Shown one piece after another: positions 10,000-20,204 of a stretch of 39,511 bases of DNA. The translations under genes and the position numbers were made by a program. A model generated the notes under the pieces. That model was not told where the DNA came from. It worked only from the letters and a program-made list of their open reading frames with translations, and did no database searches. Within the stretch, counting starts at the first letter, position 1. Each line of letters begins with the position of its first letter. The DNA lies in contig JAYMGJ010000682.1 in assembly GCA_037178675.1 (NCBI GenBank), positions 1-39,511 on the forward strand, written 5' to 3'. The stretch comes from Scleroderma bovista (lineage: Eukaryota > Basidiomycota > Agaricomycetes > Boletales > Sclerodermataceae).

Positions 10000-10555
10000 C
10001 GCTCGTGCCTGCCAACGTATGCTTCCAAGACTGCGCGTGCGCTCGTCTCGCCGTCATCGACATACGGCTCAATCGTCGGGATCAGGAGCTCCACTAGTTT
10101 GTTCAGGGTGGCCATGGGCTCGCCTCTACAGCTTGCAATGCTGTCCATCTCGCCTAATTTCTGGCAACGTTTCACTGGCTTTGGACGACCTTTTCCGACT
10201 TGGCAACGCATGTGCGCTTGCCCTCTCTCGTGGCTTCTCGATCCCATCGATGTATCTCAGGACTCTGGTTGTTTGCTTGGACAGTCTGAATGCATACCCA
10301 ACGCATTCAAAGCGTTCGGGTGCCCTTGCGAGTCCTTTGCGTCGCTGCTCGCCATTCTGTCGACATCCGTGACTTCTTTCGAAATCTTGAGCATTTCGTG
10401 CACTCTGCCGTCACGATGCTCTCCGCTGCCTCCTGCTTGCACTCGCACGGCTCGCCATCCACTGGCAGCCTCCATGGCGTTGCTCGCAGATCCTGCGGCC
10501 GGCCTTCGTGTAGGATTATCGACCCATCTGCACACTCAGCGCTCACGTCCAATAT
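10000..10555 (-). pseudogene. Unassigned minus-strand coding-like stretch between two ATPase pieces
   Basis: One minus-strand frame is open from about 10535 to the ATPase N-domain piece except for a single TGA at 10257-10259. It contains KISKEVTDVDRMASSDAKD and LNKLVELLIPTIEPYVDDGE. I do not recognise a family. It sits where the rest of the ATPase actuator domain, transmembrane helix 4 and the phosphorylation motif DKTGT should be, and none of these are visible. It may be a further captured fragment. Plus-strand frames overlapping it are Cys/Ser/Pro-rich and look like antisense artefacts. Confidence 0.3.
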
Positions 10556-10640
10556 AAGCATATTCCATCACTTGAGATAATTTCTCCGGTTTCCAGAAGT
10601 GTAATGTCACCCACGACCACTTCCTGTACACGTCGGTGAG
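10555..10640 (-). pseudogene. PMC1-type Ca2+-ATPase fragment, actuator domain
   Basis: A short minus-strand frame reads VQEVVVGDITLLETGEIISS followed by DGICL. P-type Ca2+ pumps have V.[DE]VVVGD[IV]..LEPGE.[VI]P.DG[VI].L at the start of the actuator domain, so the match is specific. The expected next motif CDES..TGES is missing and the frame closes after LYWT. This is the second piece in protein order; the first is at 13.5-14.0 kb and the intervening DNA belongs to other genes. Confidence 0.65.
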
Positions 10641-11220
10641 CAGTACGAAGCTAACTCAAAGACCGAGCAGCTTGGAGGAGACTGAATAGCATTTGAAGCA
10701 CGAGGGTATGGGGTATAAGGAGATGCCAAGCATGGGTTGTAGCACAGTCAATCTCTTCCTTGTCCATTGGGACATAAGTGACGGGATGGTAGAATGGGTC
10801 ATCATAGCTAACAAAGGATTATTCACCACCAAGCATGATAAGCAAGAAGCAACACTGACTTGAGCGACTGTGAGAATACACCCTTCCTTCCCCTTAAGGT
10901 GCCAAATCATGCCAGCATAACCTCGCAGTGACTTCTGTGGCAGGCTTTTCGTTTCGAATCGCATTGAGTGCTTGCACTCGCAGATGTCTACCGCCACGAA
11001 CTCCGTTTCCGTCTACCTTGCACTTCTCTGCCGTGACCAACTCGATCGACAACAGATTTCCGCAGTGTAGAACTCAGTAGTAAACGCCTCCGTCTTACAT
11101 ACATCGGCACTATAAAATTCTGACGACGCTTCAGTCTTGTTCACTGATGCGGTGTGATAGTCGGTCTTAGACAGGATGGTGGGAAGTGAGTTGAACAAAA
11201 CCGTCAATGGAAAATTCGCA
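10640..11220 (-). pseudogene. Unassigned coding-like fragments between kinase and ATPase pieces
   Basis: Two protein-like stretches read on the minus strand: VDICECKHSMRFETKSLPQK followed by LRGYAGMIWHLKGKEGC (about 10850-10990), and YHPVTYVPMDKEEIDCATTH followed by AWHLLIPHTLVLQMLFSLLQ (about 10670-10810). They do not fit the Ca2+-ATPase or the parts of the lipid kinase I recall, so they may come from one or two further genes. No start, stop or splice set can be assembled. Confidence 0.3.
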
Positions 11221-11229
11221 GTTATCCTT

Positions 11230-13500
11230 CATTTCAGAGTTGACATGTTCCTGAAGGATGACGTCAGTTCAGGTGATGCATTGACATGTGTAGCAAAATC
11301 AGCATGATTAAGTTCCCCAATGGGTAACAAGAGCGATGTCCGTCTGAGATGTTTTGCTTAATCGGCATCAGCAGATAGATGACAGTGACTAACCTGGTAA
11401 GATGACCTGACGACGCAGTATTTTGAATAGCGACACCCTTGTCAGCAAATAGAGTAAGGAGTTCTTCCAGATATACATCATAAAGATCAGGTCACCAATC
11501 AAGTTCTCGGGTAAGCCTTGTCTGTGCCATCGATATCTGGAGATGGAATGTGAGCAGTGGAATAGCATGAGAAATGATGGAAGAAGTTGACCATATTATT
11601 TGAAAACCTAGGGTTGTCCGAATTGGCTGTGCGGCTGATTGATGAGAAAGCGCGCACGATATTGACAAAAGCATCTTCAGGTGCAACAAGTGCAAGGTCT
11701 ACCAGATTATACGCTATTGCAGCCTCAACGGTTGGTTCTGCCGCTCACAATCTTTGCAAGAGCATTGAGATCAGTAACTTTGTTGCCTCCTCCTGGTCAA
11801 ACTCCAGTGCAAGGCGAGCACTAACGATCAATATAGTAGTTGTCCTGATGAGGCGTTTCTCCTCATCGGAGCGTCTCTCCTCACTCCAATATGAAAGATG
11901 GTCAGCAGATGATTTGAAGGATGAGCCATAAAGTGGATTGTTTAGTAGCTGTTGTGATGATGAATCAGATATTTCCTTGCTCATTGCAGCAATGTAATTT
12001 AGCATACATGTTGGACGTGATTGAATCTTCTCCAAGAATGAGCTGGACAACAATTACCAGCTGCAGTCACCAAGCGTCGCCAGACTCACCTTGATACATA
12101 ATGAAAAACACTTCGCTGCAGCTGTCAATGGCGACGGAGCTTGCTTCTCCATACTGAACGCAAACTCCAATATTGGTAAAGGTGAGGTAACAAAACGGTG
12201 CAGATGGTGGGCCAATTCCCCCCCAAATTCAGGGAAACTATCCGAGGGGTAAGCTGTCGTGAATGCCATCCTGCAGTTGACAACAAACCTTTGCACAAGT
12301 ACTGTGGTGGATTTCAAAGCTGCTTCTTGAACAAGGTTATCAATTACCGGTGCCTTGTCACTCAAAAGCAGACCAAGCTGGGTGTAGAGCTCGGGATCGA
12401 AATCTCCCATGGCAACGCAGCATATCAAACCCAATTCCTGCGGCAATTTCAAAAGATTACCTCTCGGCAGATTGCGAACAGACATACCAGGCTCTGACAT
12501 GGTTTCCCAAGCTTATGTATCCACCAGTGGGTCCATTTCCATGTTTTCAATTTGAACCAGGAGATCATTGAAGCATTGCAAAGCTCCCTTAACAGTCGAC
12601 TGTAGCGCCTCTGCAATCCCCGCGCCCATGGCCGATTTCTGTGCAGCAGTTTTCATCAAATTCAACCGTGCTCTGTTGGCAGCAGCAGCTTCCTTAACGA
12701 GTACGCCATACTTGATTCCTGCTGAAGGGATTGGAATGAGTGATTGAGCAAGTGCGGTCCACTGCATTTCCATGACGCAGTACACGAAAAAGTATCCACT
12801 AAAGGAACGCCTAGCAGCAATATAACAAGAGATGAAAGTGTCGCAGAATAAAAATGTAGAAATGTCAACATCAGCATGAGCATCCGTCTCCTGGTGAATC
12901 TCTAGCCGTAGGCGGTTGACAGGTTCGAAAACAAGGCCTTCCATGAGACTGTCAAGGGATTGCGACAGGATAAGCCATTGCGGGGTGGTCCAAGGATATA
13001 TTGTTGAAGTAATGGTGCAGTGGCGGGCATGGACAGAAGGAGCTAGCTGAGTTAGGCCGACGATGGCTGGGGAAATAAATTAGCCTAGGTCCAGTGTACT
13101 ATGAAGATATACCTACAACTTGCTGTCTTGATTTCCTCGACAACTTGTGCAATGAAGGGAGCGATTGCATCGATGATGAGGTGGCACTGTCCCAGTTAAG
13201 GAAGGAGATACAAAGCAAGGCAGATATAGTGGAGTACAGTAGTTCGTCTGGCAATGCCCACTCTGCAGTCGGGTGAGTATAATAACAAATACGAGAATTA
13301 CAAGCTTACCCTCCAGGAAAGGGACTGATCGTAGTCTAGGTGGGGTGGCATCACACAAGATAGCAAATAATGCATCAAAGTGTCCTCCTGATCCCGAATG
13401 TGTTCATCTGGGTGATGCATAATGAGTTCTCCGATGGTAGGAATCACGAGACCGGCAGCTTGAGCATGAAATTGAGGCGACAAAGCAGGCGTACGTGTGG
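11230..13500 (-). pseudogene. STT4-type phosphatidylinositol 4-kinase, N-terminal helical-repeat region
   Basis: STT4/PI4K-alpha makes PI4P at the plasma membrane. Minus-strand text in order: AAGLVIPTIGELIMHHPDEH (about 13480), LIIDAIAPFIAQVVEEIKTA (about 13150), YPWTTPQWLILSQSLDSLME and FEPVNRLRLEIHQETDA (about 12900-13010), FSGYFFVYCVMEMQWTALAQ, AWETMSEP, CVAMGDFDPELYTQLGLLLS, HLHRFVTSPLPILEFAFS, LNYIAAMSKEI, EEKRLI..., ELLTLFADKGVAIQNT (about 11420) and LLPIGELNHADFATHVNASP (about 11290). These match the N-terminal alpha-solenoid of fungal STT4 as I remember it. The C-terminal kinase domain is absent. Stops interrupt conserved text at 12513-12515 (TAA before AWETM) and 11492-11494 (TGA in ELD-W-stop-PDLYD). 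It is embedded in the ATPase remnant. Confidence 0.65.
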
Positions 13501-13506
13501 TTTGGG

Positions 13507-14045
13507 GATCGCGATCATGATTGCAACACCTTCAAGCCAGCCGACGGGAGGATCCCCTGGTTCCCGAGGGGTGCCGAAATCCTGAAATAAACCTAACGCC
13601 AACGAGATGACAGTTGCTGTAGACAACATAATTATATCTGAGCCAAGCACATACAGTCCTACAACTTACCAGATCCCACTGAAAACTCGCTTATGCTCCT
13701 GCGGTGTCACGCAAAACGGATCACCCTTGTTTCGCCTATCATCCCAAGGGCTAGCTATGGAGGATACTCCCTTCGATTCGAGCGAGTCCTGCTTAGCCAT
13801 CGAGGGCTGGTCATGCCTTTGAAAAACCTAGAGCTGCACTGGGGCTGCTGCCAGATTTGAGCGACCATCCCCGTAGTCGTGTGTATCGACCCACAATCCT
13901 TGCGTGAGGTGGGTTCCAAGCCCACGTATGAGAGATTCTATCCCTCCGAGGGCCTCGTCATGAAGACACGGTCAGACTTGTAGCGCAGGATTTGGCCCTG
14001 TGCAGGATGGAATTGCCATGGGTCAGGTTCAATTTCATCGATAGG
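13507..14045 (-). pseudogene. PMC1-type Ca2+-ATPase fragment, N-terminus and first membrane helices
   Basis: The minus strand reads DEIEPDPWQFHPAQ (about 14000-14045), HDEALGGIESLIRGLGTHLT followed by QGLWVDTHDYG (about 13860-13950), VTPQEHKRVF, then STATVISLALGLFQDFGTPR followed by EPGDPPVGWLEGVAIMIAI (ending about 13507). This is the N-terminal region, transmembrane helix 1 and the start of helix 2 of vacuolar-type Ca2+ pumps. About 20 residues expected between VTPQEHKRVF and STATVISL (the conserved NVLP.RKSK..L..LMW block) are missing, and frames change near 13950. After MIAI the sequence switches to STT4 text within about 25 bases. Confidence 0.72.
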
Positions 14046-14640
14046 AATATTCCATCATAGGGAAGGATTTTCTTGGGCTTGTGTGCAAAAGACGATCCAA
14101 AGACACGATGGCACCGGGGAAGGAGGGGGTACGATGAGGATAATGGTCCCGGTCAGCTTGATGCGTTCGCCACGGAATTCACATACATAGTATAGTCTCT
14201 GTTCACGCGGGATTTTGATGAGAATAGGGTGAATAGATAATGCTCAAGGAGGAAGCCAAGAAACTTGTGGATTGAGCGCATATATGCTGCAATTTAATCA
14301 CACATACCTTGTGGCAACGACTGTGTCGTACCTCTGAAATTTGACCTCTCACGCTGGGACCATTGCCTGTGCATCATACTTGGCTATGTTCAACAAGGGT
14401 AGTAGGGGGAAGCATGGATGCTGGTGGGTAACAGTGGTTGCGATGCCCGAGGTACTAGTAGATGGTCTTGGAAGTACTAAGGAGCGATGCACTTGTGGCG
14501 TGACATATTCCGGGAAACTCCGACATTCGTGCTCCGCCTCTAAACCTTCGTGACAACGGCTCGTTGGCAGCTGGAGGTTGGTGATAAGATGCGGCTTCGA
14601 CCTTCCTTGTGAAACCAATTTCTGACATACTTTGTTTCAA
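14046..14640 (-). other. Unassigned coding-like stretch upstream of the ATPase fragment
   Basis: A minus-strand frame in phase with the ATPase N-terminus reads REQRLYYVCEFRGERIKLTG and TIILIVPPPSPVPSCLW (about 14080-14220), with one TGA before the ATPase text. Further up, VTPQVHRSLVLPRPSTSTSG (about 14440-14500) is open. I do not recognise either. They may be the disordered N-terminus of the pump or another fused fragment. Confidence 0.25.
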
Positions 14641-15289
14641 TCAATGATAGCATTGTGTTCAATGAAAGGTTCTGTGTGACGCCAAATACTTGCTGTTTTT
14701 AGACCAGTCGTTGCTGTTATTACTCAGCACGCCAGGAATGCTTGCATGATTGACACTCTTGCAGAAACACTAGCGGGGATGGGTGGAATGTAACATAATA
14801 TATATGTAAATACTCGGGAAGTGCCGACTGCGTCGGCGCAGACCTTGCTTGATACTTGCAGGACACGTGGAATACTATACACGCCCTATGATAGGTAGGG
14901 TGCTTGTTTATTACAAAATACATAGTAAGAACAATCTAAGTAAAGTTGTTAAGTGGGGTGGTGGGCCATCATTGACATGCGGTGGTGTTGTCATTGGTAG
15001 TGGTGAAGGTAGTGCTGGGGTGGTTGGCCAGGCTGTGGTCTTACTCTCACCGATTTCCTGATGTCGTCGACAAGTGGTGGTAGTAGGGGCACCTGTGACG
15101 TGTCACACGTCACGGATAGTAGATACGGGTCGCAACCAGGACCCACGGTAGCTCATACACGCAGTACCGGTGCTTTGCTAATTCACGGCTCACACACAGG
15201 GACTTTCGATGTATTAAATGAATTTACTACAATACTCCATAGGTATTACATGGAATAATCTAAGTAATGTTGGCCTGGGCATTGAATTG
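14641..15289. other. No recognisable gene; scattered short direct repeats
   Basis: The motif ACAATCTAAGTAAAGTTG (about 14932) recurs as ATAATCTAAGTAATGTTG (about 15255). GACGTGTCACACGTCACGG near 15097 resembles the CACACGTCACGTGTCACA palindrome at 2.65 kb. This suggests a shared repeat family, but I cannot define ends or a target duplication. Confidence 0.35.
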
Positions 15290-16545
15290 GTGGAAGCCGC
15301 CATCTCCGTCGTTGTGCATTGTCGTTGTCGTGACGTCGTGGCACTGGCCATCTGCGTCATGTCGTCGTCTTCGCCGTGCGTACGGAGTCATCATTGTCGT
15401 CACCTTTTCTGTGCTGGAACGGGGTTGTTGTCTTCTCCATGCACACGGAGATGGTGTCGTGGTTGTTGTCACCTTTTCCATGCTGGCAAGGGGTCGTTGT
15501 CCTCGCCGTGCGCATGGAGACAATGTTGGCGTCATCGTCACCTTTGCCGTACACACAGAGACGGTGTCGTCATCGTCGTCATCATCAATGACGTGCTGGC
15601 ATGGGGTCATCTCTTCATTGTGTGCACGGAGATGACGACAACGTCATCGTCTTCACCATGGCATTGGCCATGGTCATGGCGTCGACGTCGTCACCTCCGC
15701 CGTGGTGGCATGGAATTGACGTCGTCACCGTCGTCTTCGCCGTGGCATTGGCCATGGGCGTCATGGCGTCGATGTCGTCACTTCCGCTGTGCTGGCACGG
15801 AGTTGTCGTTGTCGTTGTCTTAGCCATGCCACTGGCCATGGGGTCATCGTCATCATCATTGTCGTCCCCTTCACCATGGCACTGGCCATGGGCGTCGTGA
15901 TGACAACGACAACGTCTTCGCCGTGCACATGGAGACGTTGTCGTCATTGTCGTCACCTTCGCCATTCTGGCATGGAGTTGTCACCATTGTCGTCATCTTC
16001 GCCGTGGCACTGGCCATGGGTGTCATGTCGTCATCGTCGATGCTGCTGCTGCTGCTGGAGGTGGTGGTCGGTGTCATCGCATTGGTGGCCCATCGTGGCT
16101 ATCATTGTCACACTGGTGGTCAATGACACGGATGATGGTGGTGGCAATCGTTGTCATTGTCATGACGCCATGGCACCAGCCATCTGCATCGTGTCGTTGC
16201 TGTTGCCATCATCCATGTCCGGTGGTGGTGGCGGCTGGTGACATTGAAACAGATGGTCACAATGGTAGAGGCAGCAAAATGGCTGCTGGTATCGAAATGG
16301 ATGGCGGTGGTATTGTCGAAATGAATGGGTGGTGCTGGCTGGTGACGTCGAAACGGATGGTGGTGGTGGCACACCGTGGAAGCGAGACGGGGCGGTGTTG
16401 ACTGGCTGGTGTTCGTCCTCATGGGCCCTGGAGTGGTTGGGCCGTGGCATTGACAGCTGTGGTGGTGTTGGCTGGCTGTTGCCGCTGCCATCATCATATG
16501 GGCGGTGGTTGTGGTGGCCAGCGGGGATGAATGGCCGCTGTTGTT
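15290..16545. repeat. GTCGTCATCGTC-rich minisatellite with GGCATTGGCCATGG palindromes
   Basis: About 1.2 kb is built from imperfect units of 60-100 bases alternating (GTC/GTT/ATC)n runs with near-palindromic cores such as CCATGGCATTGGCCATGG and GCCGTGGCACTGGCCATGGG. Units include TCGTCACCTTCGCCGTG and GTGCTGGCACGGAGTTGTCG. All six frames stay open for 100-200 codons because the array lacks stop triplets; the translations are simple His/Asp/Thr or Ser/Val/Trp strings and are not genes. The right part (16240-16545) is more diverged GGTGGTGGTTGG-type sequence. Confidence 0.75.
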
Positions 16546-16671
16546 GAGTTACTGTAATAAACAAAATAGAAAGGAACAGAAAACATACAACAGCAGGGGA
16601 GATCACACTGTGCGAGCATAGGTGTATGCAGGCGCGGGTGTGCAGAGGACCTGTAATGATAGTTAGTAAGT

Positions 16672-16691
16672 GAAACGAAACGAAACGAAAC
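16672..16691. repeat. (GAAAC)4 microsatellite
   Basis: Four perfect GAAAC units lie between the minisatellite and the Helitron. An adjacent imperfect duplication (AACATACAACAGCAGGGGAG near 16582 and AACATACCTGCGGGAGCG near 16689) flanks it. Confidence 0.8.
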
Positions 16692-16699
16692 ATACCTGC

Positions 16700-17013
16700 G
16701 GGAGCGATCGCGCTGTGGTGGTGTGGTCGATGTTGGTCAGGGCAGTGGTGACCAACGTCGTCGGCGATGTTCAGGGTGTGGGAGTGGCGGCATTATTCCT
16801 GGATGCTGTAAGCATTCCAGGTTTGTAAAGCACTTCTGTCCTCACTACTTTCTCAGGGCTGGTTTCTCTGCTTGGGCCGTCTTTCCGTTGGGGGGTTGGT
16901 AGATGGTGTTGGGGTTACAGATAACTCCGCAATATTGATACTGCAACTATATCGAACGCCATACGATTCTTCGTCTTTTTGCAGTACAGATTTCATCGTG
17001 TGACAGTGTTAGT
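16700..17013. other. Region before the Helitron reading frame, no gene seen
   Basis: I see no protein-like frame. The Helitron 5' terminus (expected to start with TC) should lie here or a little upstream, but I cannot fix it without other copies. Confidence 0.35.
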
Positions 17014-19592
17014 ATGGACAGCGGCGTGCGTCACTTGGTTGTGGACATCACTGACGAAAGTGATGATGGAAACTTTGGATATGCTTTGTTGCAGCGTGAG
17101 TTTGCCTTTGTAGGCATTGCAGATGAGCATGTTGATGGTAACATGCTTTATCCTTCAGGTTCGTTTTTGCTATGCAAGGCCTTTTCTCTCAGACAGTTTA
17201 TAGAGCAGTTTCCTTATCTTAGTAAATGCGAGCTGGGTTGGATAGCTGCTGTGCACGGTGTCAAGTACAGGAGTCGGCTGTCAATAGGATGCACTTCGTT
17301 GCCATGTGTGTCATCCTGATTGCACAGGCATAGTCTACAAGTTTCACACATTGAAGCGGAGGCATGATGTAACGTTCGTAGAACCTGAACAAGATTCACC
17401 TTCGACCCCCCTGCATGAGATAGAGGTCGTCCGGCATGATTTGCAAATGTTCACCGATAAGGCAGACATAATTCGGGAGTGGCAAGCTGAAATGAATCCT
17501 GAAAATCGAGCGAGGGGTGTGTGTGCTGTGTGTGCGCAGCTGTTCGAGGAAAAATCCCTGCATGATGTCAGTCCAACTGAAGAAATCCTGATTATGCTTC
17601 AGAATGAACGTTTGCCAGAAGAAACGTTACCGTCCACGTACGATTTCGAGTTATATCATCGGGCTATTCTGCATCCGCGTGGGATGACATCGCTAGACAG
17701 TCTTGCTGATTTGCGCCTGTGTCGGAAATGTCGGGGAGCTTTGGTAAAGAAGACGCCTGTTCTTCCGAAGGATGCGATAGCCAATTTTCAGTATTACGGT
17801 CAGTCGGAAATTCCGCAGGAGGTAAGAGATGCTTTGCTCACCGCCAGTCCATTTGAGGTGATGCTGGTGGCACTTTGTCGTGCTACTGTTGTCACACATC
17901 ACTAACAGTCGAAATCTTTCCGAGGGGGTCGTTTGCCAGAGGAGGCGAGTCAACGTTTCAACAGGGGGAATGTTGCTATATTGCTGCAGGATCCAGGTCC
18001 GTTGCGGAGCGTATTACCACCTGCAGTAAGTGATATTGAAGGTTCTATATGCGTTGTGTTTGCAGGGGGTCAGTTCGTGCCAACGACAGAGAGCTTGAAA
18101 CAGTTCGCACCTGTTCTTGTGTCTAAACAGAAAGTGAAGCGTCTCATTGAATGGTTGATTGCCAATAATGAGTGGTATAAGTCTGAAGGGGTTCATTTCA
18201 GTGCAGAAAATCTTGGAGAGCTTGTCGATGGGGATGGCGACAGTGGGGTGCTGCGAGGTATACAAATTCATCATTTGCCCAATGAGCACTTGGGTGAAGA
18301 GGGCGTACCTGTTGATTGGAACCAAGTGGCGCGTGATCTCGTGATGGAGAATGTAGCTTATACGCAAGGGGATCACTCGTATCGTTCACATCAGGGCATG
18401 AAAGCATCTGCTCTGGCACACGCTCTTCAACACAAGCCTTTTCTTATCAGTTGCACCGGTTCTACAATGCTGAATGACGATTCACCTAGTCTTATGAGCG
18501 CACTTTTTCCGCATTTGGATCCTTGGGGTATTGGGGGGTTTAATCATCCTGCACGATCGCCTGCTTGCCGGATTTCGTTCGAAAGGCAGTTGAAGAACTT
18601 GTTGCAACAGGTTGACTCGCCTTTCGAGCATGATCCTTTGTTTGCATTCGTCTGCTGGAACATCATTCAGAAGCGTGCCGTGAGCAATAATACTTGCTTT
18701 AGTATATCGACTGCATGTCGGCACAGTCTCATTAGTGATTTGATGGAGTGTGCTGATACAATTCAGACACTGGCCTTGAAATTTGAAAAGAGCGCTGACA
18801 TGAAAGTTGAGACGCTGGAGGAGAAACGTGTCATTCGTTTATTCCGCGAACTCGGTGTGGCGGCCAAGAATCTGCAAGGAAGTGATGGTTACAAGTTATG
18901 TCGACGGAATGAGATCAGATCACTAATGTGTACCTACGGGACCCCTGCGTTCTTTGTAACACTTAATCCCCATGACCTTTCCAACGTGTTGGTTGGTTAC
19001 TATGGTGATGTTCCTGCAAACACATGGTGTTCAATGACTTCGTATGAAAGAGCGGTTTTTGTGGCATCACATCCCGCTGCTGCTGCTAACGCGTTCAATG
19101 TTCAGGTGCAAGCATTCTTCGATACAATTGTTAGGTTCCAAAGGGGACCTGGTTTATTTGGTGAGTGTGTAGCGTATTATGCCACAGTAGAGGCTCAAGG
19201 AAGAGGAACATTGCACACTCACATGCTACTGTGGATTGAGGGCAATCCAAATCCGGAGCGTTTGTGAAGAATGATGCTCAACAATTCGGCATTTCAGGAA
19301 AGCGTTCTTCACTGGTTGGAGGATCTCATTAAATGTGAATTGCCCGGAGATGGTGAAGTGCTCACGGCTGATGTTGTGAAACCTCGACGAGGTGAGAATG
19401 TGATGGATCCTCGCTTGGAGAAACCCCCTCAAATTGCTGAAATGGATGAGATATCCTTTGCCTGAGAGTTTGATGAATTTGTCTGTCGTTTGGCCATTGA
19501 GTGTAATTGGCATGAGCACACGCCAACATGTTTTAAACACTTGGCAAAAGGAGAGCAACCGAGTGACAATAATTGTCACATGCGAATAGATG

Positions 19593-19597
19593 GCAGC
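19593..19597. repeat. Left 5-bp target-site duplication GCAGC
   Basis: Directly abuts TGTTACGACC; repeated at 20200-20204 after the LTR end. Confidence 0.85.
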
Positions 19598-20199
19598 TGT
19601 TACGACCATGCCCAACTCCGGGCCTTATCTGGTCACTCCGGTCGCTCGTCTCCTATTCCGGTCGCGCTCACACAGATAACCTTCCATTAAGCACGACCCT
19701 TGGTCTATGCTCCATTCGCTCGTTACCACACTTCGCCATTTACCCTGTCTTGACATGAGTTCTCCGTGAACTCGATATATCCTATACCTTGTAGCATTTT
19801 CACTGGACCTGGTTTATTTTACCCGGACCTGACTTTATTTTCATCGGACCTAACCTAGTACTTCCTCCGGTTGTCCCTTGTCCGCCTTTTAGGCTGTTTA
19901 CTTGTCACTGTAAATACTCGACCCTAGTTCTCACTTAGTATAAGTACTCTGTAGATTATCCTGTACTCCTCAGTCTGAAATCAACCATAGTCATCTACTC
20001 TTGTTCTTGTCCGTCTCCGTCTCCTCCTCTTGACCGGAACCTACACAAGGGATCAACGCTCGTTGTCCTTAGTCATTGAATCCAAGCGGTCACCAACTCC
20101 GGCCGGACTAATCCCTTGTCCAGCCCTCTGCCCTCTTCCTTCGTCCGCTTCTGTCCAGACTTGACCGGACCCCCTACCGGAGTAGACCCGGACTTGACA
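19598..20199. mobile_element. Solo LTR (602 bp) inserted in the Helitron Rep domain
   Basis: The insert starts TGTTACGACC and ends GGACTTGACA (TG...CA), and is flanked by a perfect 5-bp duplication GCAGC (19593-19597 and 20200-20204). It contains no coding sequence, primer-binding site or second LTR, so it is a solo LTR left by LTR-LTR recombination. A TATA-like AGTATAAGTACTC (about 19935) fits an LTR promoter. Many CCGGAC/CGGTC words give it a different texture from the host element. Removing 607 bases restores the Helitron frame (IDGSVCMQSAVDPE), which proves the insertion is younger than the Helitron. Length and duplication size suit Ty3 or Ty1 type LTRs; I cannot say which. Confidence 0.9.
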
Positions 20200-20204
20200 G
20201 CAGC
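20200..20204. repeat. Right 5-bp target-site duplication GCAGC
   Basis: Directly follows CTTGACA; identical to 19593-19597. Confidence 0.85.

Noticed and set aside
9869..10557. Plus-strand open frames up to 192 codons
   Set aside because: They lie antisense to the Ca2+-ATPase N-domain remnant and to a better minus-strand frame, and are Ser/Cys/Pro-rich without any recognisable motif.
15218..16693. Long open frames (up to about 200 codons) on both strands
   Set aside because: Trinucleotide-rich minisatellite without stop triplets; translations are low-complexity strings of Ser/Val/Trp or Thr/Asp/His.
19598..20199. Full LTR retrotransposon
   Set aside because: Only one LTR with its 5-bp duplication is present; no internal coding region and no second LTR.
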